Assembly (NCBI GenBank): GCA_018713605.1
Contig: DVOM01000040.1
Coordinates: 1-32,924, forward strand
Direction of reading: 5' to 3'
DNA: 32,924 bases
Source of the DNA: Scatacola_A faecigallinarum
Lineage (GTDB): Bacteria; Pseudomonadota; Alphaproteobacteria; RF32; CAG-239
Position numbers and translations under genes: made by a program. The notes beneath the pieces are model-generated. The model searched no databases. It was not told the origin of the DNA and worked only from the letters and a program-made list of their open reading frames with translations. Shown here piece by piece: positions 1 through 9,249 of this stretch; the stretch's first letter is position 1; every line of letters begins with the position of its first letter.

Positions 1-56
1 AGAACCTGCGGCATAAAAGCGCCGCAGCATCAGACAATCCACACCTATCGAGTATC

Positions 57-85
57 AGGATACGCTAATTTGTGGAAAGAGTCAA
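57..85 (-). promoter_or_regulatory. Possible promoter reading out of the left edge
   Basis: On the minus strand a -35 of TTGACT (80-85) is followed after exactly 17 bp by TATCCT (57-62). It would drive a gene beyond the left edge. Just downstream, positions 6-27 form a perfect 7-bp stem (CTGCGGC/GCCGCAG) with an 8-nt loop, which would lie in the 5' leader of that transcript. I see no coding sequence in positions 1-150. The hexamers are good but not perfect, so this is tentative. Confidence 0.35.
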
Positions 86-149
86 CTATTAATGAAAGTA
101 CAAATTTTTCTGTCTACCAATGATGGAACTATCTTTATTTTTGTCATAC

Positions 150-177
150 AAAAAAAGCCCTCTCATCTGAGAGGGCT
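150..177 (-). terminator. Intrinsic terminator of the prolyl isomerase gene
   Basis: An inverted repeat AGCCCTCTCA/TGAGAGGGCT (156-177) lies 20 bp beyond the stop codon. On the minus strand it is followed by a run of T (150-156). This is a standard Rho-independent terminator. The stem bases closely match the lexA terminator at 24718-24737. Confidence 0.85.
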
Positions 178-196
178 GGGAAAGTGATAAAATAAT

Positions 197-1030
197 TTAC
201 TGAAGCTGAACAACCGGATCGGTAATCGGTTTGCCGTCCAAGTCGAATCTTTCAATCTTGGCGCCTTTGTTCAGGGACGTAAAGACTTCGGCAATAGCCT
301 GCTGAGTCAGCATCGCTTTCAGTTCGGGTTCAACCTGCTTCAGCGGTAACGGCTTGGAATCTCTGATGTCCAGAACCTCGATGACATGATAGCCGAATTT
401 GGTTTTTACCGGCGACTTGGACGTCTGGCCTTTTTTCATGGCAAAAGCGGCATTGCCGAATTCGGGAACCATTTGGTCTTTTACGAAGTAGCCGAGGTCA
501 ACGGCGTTGTCTTTGGAATACTGTTTGGCCAAATCGTCAAACTTTTTGCCTTTGCCCAGTTCGGCAATAACCTTCTTGGCGGTGCCTTCGTCTTCAACCA
601 GGATGTGTTTGGCGTGAATTTCCTTCTGGCTCTTAAACTCGGACTTGTATTTGTTGTACAGGTCTTTGACGGCCTTGTCGGTTACCTTCTTGTCGACCTT
701 CTGTTCCAGATAAACCTTGCGGGCGATTTCTTCCTTGGCCTGATCGACGGCGCGCTTGTATTCCGGAGTCTCGAGGACGTCGGCGGCGACGGCGGCCTGA
801 TACAGCAGTTTGCCGTTAACATAGATTTCCAACGCTTTCTCATAAAAGTCGTCAAAGGAAACCTTTTCCTTAATCTGACGGTTATCTTCGTAACCCTGTT
901 TCATTTCGGCGACGGTAATTTTTTCGCCGTTGACGACGGCGGCCACGCCGTTTTTGCCGGCAGCTCCGGCATTGAACGGATTCATCATCAGCAGAGAGAG
1001 CGCTGCGGCGGCTACATATTTGTTTCGCAT
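197..1030 (-). CDS. Secreted parvulin-type peptidyl-prolyl cis-trans isomerase
   Basis: A 277-residue PpiC/SurA-type foldase. The ATG at 1028-1030 is preferred over an upstream in-frame start because GGAGG lies 8-9 bp before it and a signal peptide follows directly: MRNK, a hydrophobic stretch, then an Ala-Gly-Ala-Ala cleavage region near residue 24. There is no lipobox Cys, so the product should be soluble in the periplasm. Residues ~30-125 resemble the helical chaperone part of SurA/PrsA proteins. Residues ~137-225 are the rotamase domain, with the typical HAKHILV, DLGYF and FGYHVIEV segments. The family isomerises prolyl bonds and helps outer-membrane proteins fold. It is divergent from secA, so both transport and folding functions leave one intergenic region. 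I give no symbol because several alphaproteobacterial parvulins share this architecture. Confidence 0.88.
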   Translation of the reverse strand: MRNKYVAAAALSLLMMNPFNAGAAGKNGVAAVVNGEKITVAEMKQGYEDNRQIKEKVSFDDFYEKALEIYVNGKLLYQAAVAADVLETPEYKRAVDQAKEEIARKVYLEQKVDKKVTDKAVKDLYNKYKSEFKSQKEIHAKHILVEDEGTAKKVIAELGKGKKFDDLAKQYSKDNAVDLGYFVKDQMVPEFGNAAFAMKKGQTSKSPVKTKFGYHVIEVLDIRDSKPLPLKQVEPELKAMLTQQAIAEVFTSLNKGAKIERFDLDGKPITDPVVQLQ

Positions 1031-1064
1031 CCTAAAAACCTCCAATAAAATTTCAACTTCCATA

Positions 1065-1094
1065 GTTATATAATAGATATGGAAATTATTCCAA
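1065..1094 (-). promoter_or_regulatory. Probable promoter of the prolyl isomerase gene
   Basis: The minus strand reads TTGGAA (1089-1094), 18 bp, TATAAC (1065-1070), about 35 bp before the ATG. It sits back-to-back with the secA promoter. Confidence 0.4.
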
Positions 1095-1133
1095 GTATTT
1101 TTTGCCGGTAGTTTATAACTTAAGTTCAAAGTA

Positions 1134-1162
1134 TTGACTTTATTTGATTAAAACACTAAATG
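1134..1162 (+). promoter_or_regulatory. Probable secA promoter
   Basis: TTGACT (1134-1139), 17 bp, TAAATG (1157-1162). The -35 matches consensus at 5 of 6 positions, and the spacing to the secA start at 1199 is normal. Confidence 0.5.
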
Positions 1163-1198
1163 TAGAGAAGCTTTGAATAATAATAAGGTAAAAATGTA

Positions 1199-3931
1199 AT
1201 GTTAGGTAAACTCGCCCGCACTGTTTTTGGCAGCGCCAACGACAGATTCGTCAAAAGACAGTTCAAAATCGTTCAGCAAATCAACGCCCTGGAACCCGAA
1301 ATCGAAAAATTAAACAATGACGAACTCAAAGGCAAAACCGACGAGTTTCGCCGGCGCCTGAAAGAGGGCGAAACGCTTGACGATATTTTGCCCGAGGCTT
1401 TTGCCGTCGTCCGCGAGGCTGCCAAAAGAACGCTGGGGCAGCGCCATTATGACGTCCAGCTTATCGGCGGTATTGTGCTGCACAAGGGTATGATTGCCGA
1501 AATGAAGACCGGCGAGGGAAAAACGCTGGTCGCGACACTGGCCGCCTATCTGAATGCGATTGAAGGCAAGGGCGTGCACATCGTGACTGTCAACGATTAT
1601 CTGGCCAAACGCGACGCCGAATGGATGGGGCAGGTTTACCGCTTTCTCGGCCTGACCGTCGACTATATTGTCCACGGCAAGAACGACGACGAGCGCCGCG
1701 CCGCCTACAATGCCGACATTATCTACGGTACGAACAACGAACTGGGTTTCGACTACCTGCGCGACAACATGAAGTTTTCCCGCGAGGAAATGGTTCAGCG
1801 CGATTTCAACTATGCCATTGTCGACGAGGTCGATTCCATTCTGATTGACGAAGCCCGCACGCCGCTGATTATTTCCGGCGCCGCCGAGGATTCCTCCGAA
1901 AAATACATCAGCGTTGACAAGATTATTCCGCATTTGACCGACGCCGATTACGAAAAGGACGAAAAGCAGAAAACCGTAACCCTGACCGAAGCCGGCATGG
2001 AGCATGTCGAACAGTTGTTAAAGCAGGTTGGGCTGATTAAGGAAGGCGGCCTGTACGACATCGGCAACGTTTCGCTGGTTCATCACGTCAATCAGGCTCT
2101 GCGCGCCCATAAAATGCACATCAGGGACGTTGACTATATCGTCAAGGACGACAAAGTCATGATTATCGATGAATTTACCGGCCGTATGATGGAAGGCCGC
2201 CGTTACTCCGACGGTCTGCATCAGGCGATTGAAGCCAAGGAACATGTAACCATTCAGTCCGAAAATCAGACGCTGGCTTCCATTACGTTCCAAAACTACT
2301 TCCGCCTTTATCCCAAACTGGCAGGCATGACCGGCACGGCCATGACCGAAGAAGCCGAATTCGGCGACATCTATGGGCTGAGCTGCGTCGAAATTCCGAC
2401 CAACCGCCCGGTTCAGCGCGTTGATGAGCACGATGTCATCTATCGCACCGAAAAGGAAAAATACAAAGCGATTATCGACGAAATTTTGGCTGCGCATGAA
2501 AAAGGCCAGCCGGTTCTGGTCGGTACCACATCGATTGAAAAGTCCGAACTGGTGGCCGAGCTGCTCCGCGCCAGAACCAAGCTTCCGTTTGAGGTCTTAA
2601 ATGCCCGTCATCATGAACGCGAGGCTGCAATTGTCGCGCAGGCCGGCGTTCCCGGCGCCGTTACCATTGCCACCAACATGGCCGGCCGCGGTACCGACAT
2701 TCAGCTGGGCGGCAACGTTGACATGAGGCTGAAAGAGGTCTTGAAAGGCGATGAAACCCCGGAGCAGGTTGAAGAGATAAAGAACAAACTCAAGGAAAAA
2801 ATCAAAGAGGACAAGGAAAAGGTTCTCGCCGCCGGCGGTTTGTACATCATCGGCACCGAGCGTCACGAAAGCCGCCGCATCGACAATCAGCTGCGCGGCC
2901 GTTCCGGCCGTCAGGGCGATCCCGGCCGTTCCAAGTTTTTCCTTTCGCTGGAAGACGACCTGATGCGCATTTTCGGGTCGGAAAGAATGTCTGTCATGCT
3001 GCAGCGACTGGGGCTGCCGGAAGGCGAAGCCCTAATCCACCCGTGGATTTCCAAGGCACTGGAAAAAGCCCAGCAGAAAGTGGAAGAGCGCAACTTCGAC
3101 ATTCGCAAAAACCTGCTCAAATATGACAACGTCATGAACGACCAGCGCAAGGTCATTTATGAACAGCGCAAGGAGCTGATGGCCGCCGACGATGTTTCGG
3201 AAACCATCCGCGAAATGCGCCAGGAATATCTGGCGGATACGGTTTCGGCTTACCTGCCGCACGGCTCCGCGCCCGACGAATGGCAGAAAGAGGAACTCAA
3301 GCAGGAGCTCTACCGCATTACCGGCTTTATGCTTCCGATTACTAATTGGGCCAACGAGCCGGAAATCGACGCCGACAAAATGCAGGAGAAAATCCTTGAC
3401 GAGGTGGAAAACCGCATAGCCGAAAAGAACGCCAATGTTCCCGAAAATATTGTCCGCATGGTTGAAAAGAATGTTCTCATGCAGGTTCTGGACCAGCTTT
3501 GGAAAGAACATATCGCCTCTCTTGACCTGATGCGCCACACGATTGTCCTGCGCGCTTACGGTCAGAAAGACCCGCTGAACGAATATAAGAAAGAAGCGTT
3601 CAATATGTTTTCGGTCATGCTCGATAACCTGCGCGAAAAGGTTACGTTCCTCATCTGCCGCACGGTAATCCAGACCGATGCCCTTGACGCGCTGATGATT
3701 CAGGAAAACCGCGCGCAGAATATGCAGGAGATTCACGAAACGCCGGAAAGTCTGGTCGGTCGTCCGAGTGCGCCGAACAATTATGAAAGCGACGAAAAGA
3801 ACGAACATTTCCAGTATTCTCGTGCCGAGTTTGACCCCAAAGATCCTCGCACCTGGGGAAAAGTTGCCCGCAATGACCTTTGTCCCTGCGGCAGCGGCAA
3901 AAAATATAAACACTGCCACGGCAAAATCTAA
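1199..3931 (+). CDS. secA: Protein translocase ATPase SecA
   Basis: The 910-residue ATPase motor that drives unfolded preproteins through SecYEG. Walker A is at residues 102-109 (MKTGEGKT) and the DEVD Walker B box at 209-212, followed by the diagnostic IDEARTPLIISG segment. The second helicase half carries MAGRGTDI and QLRGRSGRQGDPG. The C-terminal tail ends in the zinc-binding SecB/phospholipid-contact motif, with Cys895, Cys897, Cys906 and His907. Length is normal for the family. The ATG at 1199 follows an AAGG ribosome site; an out-of-frame ATG-TAA just upstream (1194-1199) overlaps the start by one base. A terminator follows immediately, so the gene is probably monocistronic. Confidence 0.99.
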   Translation: MLGKLARTVFGSANDRFVKRQFKIVQQINALEPEIEKLNNDELKGKTDEFRRRLKEGETLDDILPEAFAVVREAAKRTLGQRHYDVQLIGGIVLHKGMIAEMKTGEGKTLVATLAAYLNAIEGKGVHIVTVNDYLAKRDAEWMGQVYRFLGLTVDYIVHGKNDDERRAAYNADIIYGTNNELGFDYLRDNMKFSREEMVQRDFNYAIVDEVDSILIDEARTPLIISGAAEDSSEKYISVDKIIPHLTDADYEKDEKQKTVTLTEAGMEHVEQLLKQVGLIKEGGLYDIGNVSLVHHVNQALRAHKMHIRDVDYIVKDDKVMIIDEFTGRMMEGRRYSDGLHQAIEAKEHVTIQSENQTLASITFQNYFRLYPKLAGMTGTAMTEEAEFGDIYGLSCVEIPTNRPVQRVDEHDVIYRTEKEKYKAIIDEILAAHEKGQPVLVGTTSIEKSELVAELLRARTKLPFEVLNARHHEREAAIVAQAGVPGAVTIATNMAGRGTDIQLGGNVDMRLKEVLKGDETPEQVEEIKNKLKEKIKEDKEKVLAAGGLYIIGTERHESRRIDNQLRGRSGRQGDPGRSKFFLSLEDDLMRIFGSERMSVMLQRLGLPEGEALIHPWISKALEKAQQKVEERNFDIRKNLLKYDNVMNDQRKVIYEQRKELMAADDVSETIREMRQEYLADTVSAYLPHGSAPDEWQKEELKQELYRITGFMLPITNWANEPEIDADKMQEKILDEVENRIAEKNANVPENIVRMVEKNVLMQVLDQLWKEHIASLDLMRHTIVLRAYGQKDPLNEYKKEAFNMFSVMLDNLREKVTFLICRTVIQTDALDALMIQENRAQNMQEIHETPESLVGRPSAPNNYESDEKNEHFQYSRAEFDPKDPRTWGKVARNDLCPCGSGKKYKHCHGKI

Positions 3932-3936
3932 GGACA

Positions 3937-3962
3937 AGCCCCTCGTCAGAGGGGCTTTTTTT
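3937..3962 (+). terminator. secA intrinsic terminator
   Basis: GCCCCTC (3938-3944), loop GTCA, GAGGGGC (3949-3955), then seven T. The perfect 7-bp GC-rich stem begins 6 bp after the secA stop. Confidence 0.95.
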
Positions 3963-4084
3963 ATGCTTTTTTGTCATATTTCCTTTAAACTCCCGGTTCA
4001 TATATTTTTAAGTTTTTTATGATATTTTCCCAAGATATAAAGGATTGCGCCATTCGGCGCAAAACGGGAATATTGACAAAAAAG

Positions 4085-4112
4085 TTGATTTTTCGAAAAA
4101 ATGTGCTACTAT
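4085..4112 (+). promoter_or_regulatory. Promoter candidate with extended -10
   Basis: TTGATT (4085-4090), 16 bp, TACTAT (4107-4112), with TGC just before the -10 giving an extended -10. Another TTGACA lies at 4073-4078. The stretch from ATGTG through GGTTTGAA (about 4101-4129) resembles the region upstream of the kinase gene at 15581, which also has ATGTGG and GGTTTGAA at similar spacing. Confidence 0.4.
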
Positions 4113-4146
4113 ATTGATAATGGTTTGAATATAAATTGAGGTTGCT

Positions 4147-6516
4147 ATGGCTGATGAAGAAGAGAGAAGACCGTTAAGGCATTTGAAATTCCGTGAGTTT
4201 GAAAACGTCAGCGGCGACTTGACCGCCGACGAAATCCGCAGACTCTACGCGAACAAAATGACGGAACTGCGCGACAACGCCCGCGGCAACAGTCAGGCGC
4301 TCGAAAACCTGAAAAAGGACAAGGAAGAAGAAAAGAAAGAGCTTGACGAGCAAAAAACCGACCTCGGCAAAGATCCGCGGACTTTCTATATCAAAATGAA
4401 GGAACGCTACGACAGCGAGATGTCGGCTCTGGCCGCCGAGTATCCGGATCAGAGCGATCCCGAATATTCTCGCCGCGCCGATCTGATTAAGGCGCGCTTT
4501 GCGCATGTATTGGATAAGGAACTGCTTGATACCAACCAGAATGCCTATGTCAACAAGGTCATGGATGCTGTTGAGCGCTCCGAAGCCAAAATCAGCAATG
4601 ACCTCCGCGTTGCCGAAACCAAAACCAATGCCGAAAACAACAAACTGGCCGCTTCGGCAAAAATGCTGAATGACCAGCAGAAACTGCTGGAAGCCAATCC
4701 GGATTTGTATGCCAAACTTTATAATATCAAACAGCGTTCGGCTACGCACGATGATCCGAGGAAAGACCCGCAAACCATGATTGCCGCCGATAAAAAAGGG
4801 CAGCCCTGCCTGGCGGTTATTATGGCTGATGCACGCTTTCCGGCCGGTTTTATCGTCAGCGACGGCAAGATAAATTTCAGTCAGGATAACATTGACAAAA
4901 TGACCGTGGAGATGATGCGCCAGATTATCGATTATCTGGACCGCCGCGGTATTCACGGCATTGAACTGCCCGACGGTATCGACGAAAAGCTTGCCGCCGC
5001 ATATAACGAAGCAGACGGCGCCAATCGCGAAACCGAAAATGCGGCTCGTATTAATGAACAGGAAACGCCCGAAGCGGAAGAAGCGCCGATTCGGCCGCTG
5101 CCGGAAAACGACGGCCGCGAAGAGATTCCCGCTTCCGGTTATACCAATCAGGATGCGCGCGACTTTGCCAATGAGTTCGGCGGCAACGAAACCGTTATGG
5201 CGGCTCAGACCGTGGACTACGGCAAACTGGTCAGCAATATTGACGACTGGGTCTTTGGCGTCGGCGGCATGAATAAACAGAAAAATTGGACCGGTTTCAA
5301 AAGTTATAAGTTCAAAGGCGGTTGGGACTGCTGGGCTGTCTATGATCAGGGCAACTTCAAAAACGACGAACTGGACGGTAAGGTCGACAAAGACGGTTAT
5401 ATGAAAGTCAAATATGCTTTCAAAATTTATTCCCGTGTCAAAAAGGATGACAAAGGCAACGACCGTCTGGAGATCCGTTATGCCATGCCGGGCGGCAAGA
5501 AAATTACCGATGGCTATGCCAAAGGCGTTATGCGTATGCTCAAAAAATGCGGTATGACCCATGTTAATTTTCCTGACGGTTTGCCGGAAGAAGACGAGGG
5601 AACTTTCCGTATTGCCGCCGCCAGCAACGGCTTGGTTCCGTTGTTTAAGAACCTCAGCGAAAGCAAGGTTAAGAAAATGCTTGAAGAAGCGGAAAGCAAA
5701 CTGAGCGCCAAAGAATTAGTTGAGTATAAATTAAAATTGGCCAATTGGATGGAAGAGTGTGCTTTGGAAGATTGTGCCAAGGACGGTAAGAGTTTTGATG
5801 AACACAAAAATGCCAGCCTGATTAATAACCTCAAAGCTGAATATGAATATGCGCCGTTCCGCGACATGTATGAAAAAGGCGGCGGTATCCGTAAAGTTTT
5901 GGAGAATACTGTAAAAGCTAATGAGGAAAATGATAAAGACGGTTTAATTAAAATTGTCGGAGCTTCCAATGCAGCCAAAGACTTGTTTGAAGTTTATAAA
6001 ACGCATTCGGAGAAAAGCGCAGAAGATGTTATTATTGCTTTGGCTGAAAGACTTCAACATCCTGACCACCCTGTTGCCCCTGAAAAAATTAAGCAGGACT
6101 TCTTGCGAAATATGGCTAATGACGAAAAGTTAAAAGGCAAAGCTTTTGATTTTGGAAAATCTTTCCGAAATATGAGCCCTAATGAAGTAGGAGCATTGAT
6201 GACGGCGATGCTGCCGCAGGAAGAAAAGTTGGCTCAAAAGAAAATAGAAGCAAAATTTAAGAAGAGTGTTGAAACAACAAACAGTGGGGGTATTGGTGAT
6301 AAAGAGAGCACTATTACCGGTGATATGCGTCGAATGGCACGTGACAATATCTCTAATATTGACGGTGAATTGAAAGATGCCGGCATTAAAGGTATTTATG
6401 CTGTACCGATGGGATATGCAGAGTATGATTACAGTGAACTTCGTGAAAAATATCCAAAGAAGAAAGGAAGAGGGCCGGACCCGCGTCAATATGACGATGA
6501 CGAAAATGACCGTTAA
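4147..6516 (+). CDS. Large charged protein of unknown function with an internal repeat
   Basis: A 789-residue protein I do not recognise. A GAGG site precedes the ATG. There is no signal peptide or membrane segment, so it is probably cytoplasmic. It is rich in Lys, Glu, Asp and Asn. Residues ~50-180 are predicted helical and possibly coiled-coil. Two stretches end in the same way: a helix, a Gly-Ile/Met turn, then LPDG (274-277) in the first and FPDG (475-478) in the second. Each is preceded by a beta-like segment, which suggests a duplicated domain of roughly 80-110 residues. The link between them (~300-340) is acidic and proline-containing. Codon choice becomes visibly more AT-rich after about position 5650, so the C-terminal third may have a different history. 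It has its own promoter and a shared terminator. Function cannot be assigned. Confidence 0.85.
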   Translation: MADEEERRPLRHLKFREFENVSGDLTADEIRRLYANKMTELRDNARGNSQALENLKKDKEEEKKELDEQKTDLGKDPRTFYIKMKERYDSEMSALAAEYPDQSDPEYSRRADLIKARFAHVLDKELLDTNQNAYVNKVMDAVERSEAKISNDLRVAETKTNAENNKLAASAKMLNDQQKLLEANPDLYAKLYNIKQRSATHDDPRKDPQTMIAADKKGQPCLAVIMADARFPAGFIVSDGKINFSQDNIDKMTVEMMRQIIDYLDRRGIHGIELPDGIDEKLAAAYNEADGANRETENAARINEQETPEAEEAPIRPLPENDGREEIPASGYTNQDARDFANEFGGNETVMAAQTVDYGKLVSNIDDWVFGVGGMNKQKNWTGFKSYKFKGGWDCWAVYDQGNFKNDELDGKVDKDGYMKVKYAFKIYSRVKKDDKGNDRLEIRYAMPGGKKITDGYAKGVMRMLKKCGMTHVNFPDGLPEEDEGTFRIAAASNGLVPLFKNLSESKVKKMLEEAESKLSAKELVEYKLKLANWMEECALEDCAKDGKSFDEHKNASLINNLKAEYEYAPFRDMYEKGGGIRKVLENTVKANEENDKDGLIKIVGASNAAKDLFEVYKTHSEKSAEDVIIALAERLQHPDHPVAPEKIKQDFLRNMANDEKLKGKAFDFGKSFRNMSPNEVGALMTAMLPQEEKLAQKKIEAKFKKSVETTNSGGIGDKESTITGDMRRMARDNISNIDGELKDAGIKGIYAVPMGYAEYDYSELREKYPKKKGRGPDPRQYDDDENDR

Positions 6517-6521
6517 AACTG

Positions 6522-6549
6522 AAAAACCCCTTCTTCGGAAGGGGTTTTT
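6522..6549. terminator. Bidirectional terminator between convergent genes
   Basis: A perfect 12-bp stem AAAAACCCCTTC/GAAGGGGTTTTT closes on a TTCG tetraloop (6534-6537). Flanking A and T runs make it work on both strands, for the 4147 gene and for glycogen phosphorylase. Confidence 0.95.
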
Positions 6550-6566
6550 CATAATGTGCCGGCGGT

Positions 6567-9038
6567 TTAGTCGACGGGTTTGATATGCCAGATGTTTTTG
6601 GCATATTCCATAACGGCGCGGTCGCTGGAGAAATAGCCGATTTTAGCCACGTTGATAATGGCTTTTTTCGCCCATTTCTGCGGATTGGTATAATCCTTTT
6701 CCGCATCATGAAGCGCTTTGTTGAATGCCTCCAGATCGGCAAGCAGGAAGTAGTAGTCGCGGTTCAGCAGTTCTTCGTAAATAACCTTGAACAGCAGCAC
6801 ATAGTCCTTTTCGCAGAACATGTTGGAGTTAACGGCGTTCAGAATGCGGCGCAGGTATTCCGAGTTCTCATAACAGGCGCGCGGATTGTATGCGTTGTTT
6901 TTGCGCATTTCCTGAATCTGCTCTTCGCGCAGACCGAACAAATAGAAGTTGTCGGCGCCGACGGCTTCGCGGATTTCGATGTTGGCGCCGTCATAAGTAC
7001 CGACGGTCAGTGCGCCGTTCAGGGCAAATTTCATATTGCCGGTGCCTGAGGCCTCAAACCCCGCCGTTGAACTCTGAATGCTTACGTCGGCAGCCGGGAT
7101 CAGAACTTCGGCCAGCGAAACCTTGTAGTCGGGAATAAACACGACCTTAATCATGTCATTGACGCGCGGATCGTGATTGATGACATCGGCCACGTTGTTA
7201 ATCAGCTTGATGATGAGCTTGGCGAAATTGTACGACGGAGCCGCCTTTCCGGCAAAGATGTAAGTCTTGGCCACGGTCGGCTTAACGTTGTCCTTGATGA
7301 TGGCCAGATAATCGCCGATAACCTGTAAGATGGTCATCAGTTGGCGCTTGTACTCGTGAATGCGTTTGGCGTGGACGATAAACATGCTGTCCGGGTTGAC
7401 CATAATCCCCGAAGCCTTGAATATCTTTTGTGCCAGTCTGGCTTTATTTTGTTTTTTAATGTCAATAAACTGCTGAACGAATTTTTTGTCGTCCGCAAAA
7501 TTGCCGATTTGTTCCAGCAGATCCAGATTGGTAATCCAATCCTCGCCGATTTTGCTCGAAATGAGGTCGGAAAGCGCCGTGTTGGCATGCAGCAGCCAGC
7601 GGCGCGGCGTTATACCGTTGGTAACGTTGGTAAATTTTTCCGGCCACAGTTCGTAAAATTCGGGAACCAGCGACGTCTTTATCAGTTCGGAGTGCAGTTT
7701 GGCAACGCCGTTGACCGAGAAGGAGCCGACGATAGACAGGTTGGCCATGCGGATAATCTGGTTGTCGCCTTCGCCGCTGACAATCGAAACCTTGCCGAGT
7801 TTTTCGGAATCGTTGCCGAATTTTTCGCGGGCGTAGTCCATAAAGCGGCGGTTGATTTCGTAAATAATCTGCAAATGGCGCGGCAGAATCTTGCCGACAA
7901 TGCGCGACGGCCAGGTTTCAAGCGCCTCCGGCAGCAGCGTATGGTTGGTGTAGGCAAAAATCTTGGTCGTAATTTCCCAGGCAGTATCCCATTCCTGACC
8001 GTGAACGTCCATCAGCAGGCGCATCATCTCGGGAATGGCCAGCGCCGGGTGCGTGTCGTTCAGCTGGCAGACGACGTAATCCGGCATTTTGGCAAAGTCG
8101 TTGCTCTTTTCGAGGAAACGGCGGATAATGTCCTGAATGGCGCAGGAAACAAAGAAATACTGCTGAACAAAGCGCAGCGCCTTGCCCGATTCAATCGCGT
8201 CGGACGGATACAGCACTTTGGAAATGGTTTCGGTCTGGATTTTTTCCTTAACCGCTTCCATATAGCCGCCCTCGTTGAAAATGTTGATGTCCAGCTCGTC
8301 GTCGGTTTTGGCCGAGAACAGCCGCAGATAGTTGACCGATTTGCCGTCATAGCCGACAATCGGAAAATCGTACGGTACGCCGTAGAACTTCTGGGTGTTC
8401 ATCCAGATGAAGCTGTCCTGTCCGGTTGCGGTCTTGAAGTTTTCGACTTCGCCGTAAATCGGAATTTCGACCGTGCGGTCCGGCCGGGAAAACTGCCACG
8501 GAGAGTCTTCGCCGAGCCAGCTGTCGGCCTGCTCAATCTGATAGCCGTTTTCAAATTTCTGCTTAAACAGGCCGAACTGATAGTTGATGCCGTAGCCGAA
8601 ACCCGGGATGCCGAGCGACGCCATTGAGTCCAGATAGCAGGCTGCCAGACGTCCCAGTCCGCCGTTGCCCAGCGCCGGGTCATATTCGGCGTCAAAAATT
8701 TCCTGCAGGGAGATGTCCGGCATGCCGTCGATTTTGATGCTTTTCAAAATGTTGAACAGGCCGAGGTTGTGCAGGTTGTTTTCCAGCGAGCGGCCGATGA
8801 GATACTCGATTGAGAGATAATAAATTCTTTTGGAATTGACCTTGTTGTAGCGCGCCATCGTTTCATACATCTTGTCCATGGCAAATTCGCGCACGGCCAG
8901 CGCAATGGCGTTCAGTGCCTCGTCCTTGTTGATTTCGCTGGTGCGTTTGCCGATAAAGTATTTGATGTAGTGCTCAATTGACAGTTTGAGCCTGGCCTTG
9001 TCAATTTCGTTGATGATTGCAGATTCTTTCTTACTCAA
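6567..9038 (-). CDS. glgP: Glycogen/maltodextrin phosphorylase
   Basis: An 823-residue GT35 phosphorylase that releases glucose-1-phosphate from alpha-1,4-glucan using pyridoxal phosphate. The cofactor Lys is K670 in the GTGNMKFALNG segment. Other family blocks are GNGGLGRLAACYLDS, NDTHPAL, NGITPRRW and HAKRIHEYKRQ. Length is normal. The start is TTG at 9036-9038: AAGGGGG lies 7 bp upstream, and the next in-frame ATG falls deep inside the conserved domain. No other glycogen genes are in the window, so it stands alone here. Which glucan it uses cannot be told from sequence. It is convergent with the preceding gene and shares its terminator. Confidence 0.97.
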   Translation of the reverse strand: MSKKESAIINEIDKARLKLSIEHYIKYFIGKRTSEINKDEALNAIALAVREFAMDKMYETMARYNKVNSKRIYYLSIEYLIGRSLENNLHNLGLFNILKSIKIDGMPDISLQEIFDAEYDPALGNGGLGRLAACYLDSMASLGIPGFGYGINYQFGLFKQKFENGYQIEQADSWLGEDSPWQFSRPDRTVEIPIYGEVENFKTATGQDSFIWMNTQKFYGVPYDFPIVGYDGKSVNYLRLFSAKTDDELDINIFNEGGYMEAVKEKIQTETISKVLYPSDAIESGKALRFVQQYFFVSCAIQDIIRRFLEKSNDFAKMPDYVVCQLNDTHPALAIPEMMRLLMDVHGQEWDTAWEITTKIFAYTNHTLLPEALETWPSRIVGKILPRHLQIIYEINRRFMDYAREKFGNDSEKLGKVSIVSGEGDNQIIRMANLSIVGSFSVNGVAKLHSELIKTSLVPEFYELWPEKFTNVTNGITPRRWLLHANTALSDLISSKIGEDWITNLDLLEQIGNFADDKKFVQQFIDIKKQNKARLAQKIFKASGIMVNPDSMFIVHAKRIHEYKRQLMTILQVIGDYLAIIKDNVKPTVAKTYIFAGKAAPSYNFAKLIIKLINNVADVINHDPRVNDMIKVVFIPDYKVSLAEVLIPAADVSIQSSTAGFEASGTGNMKFALNGALTVGTYDGANIEIREAVGADNFYLFGLREEQIQEMRKNNAYNPRACYENSEYLRRILNAVNSNMFCEKDYVLLFKVIYEELLNRDYYFLLADLEAFNKALHDAEKDYTNPQKWAKKAIINVAKIGYFSSDRAVMEYAKNIWHIKPVD

Positions 9039-9183
9039 AGTTTTTCCCCCTTGTTGAGCTTTAAGCCTTTATAACATACCGTTTTATCCCGACCCTACGA
9101 CAAATTGTTTGAAATATGGTTAATAATATATAACATTCCTTTGCTAAAATACATTGCGGTTATTAGTTTTTTAAGATTTGTCA

Positions 9184-9213
9184 TTGCAAAATAAGAATAA
9201 TTTGTAATATACT
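9184..9213 (+). promoter_or_regulatory. Probable tolC promoter
   Basis: TTGCAA (9184-9189), 18 bp, TATACT (9208-9213), 36 bp before the chosen tolC start. The rest of the 9039-9249 gap is AT-rich with no other clear signal. Confidence 0.5.
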
Positions 9214-9249
9214 CCGGAATAAATAAGTCTGAATTTAGAGGTGAATTTG

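Noticed and set aside
386..1048. Long plus-strand open frame opposite the prolyl isomerase gene
   Set aside because: An antisense shadow of a well-supported gene; low-complexity Phe/Val/Gly composition and no ribosome site.
3032..3937. Long minus-strand open frame opposite secA
   Set aside because: A shadow caused by secA codon bias; no family features.
4174..5562. 462-codon minus-strand open frame opposite the unknown charged protein
   Set aside because: The plus-strand gene has promoter, ribosome site and terminator; the antisense frame has shadow-type composition and no start signals.
7341..8627. 428-codon plus-strand open frame opposite glgP
   Set aside because: Antisense shadow of a clear glycogen phosphorylase.
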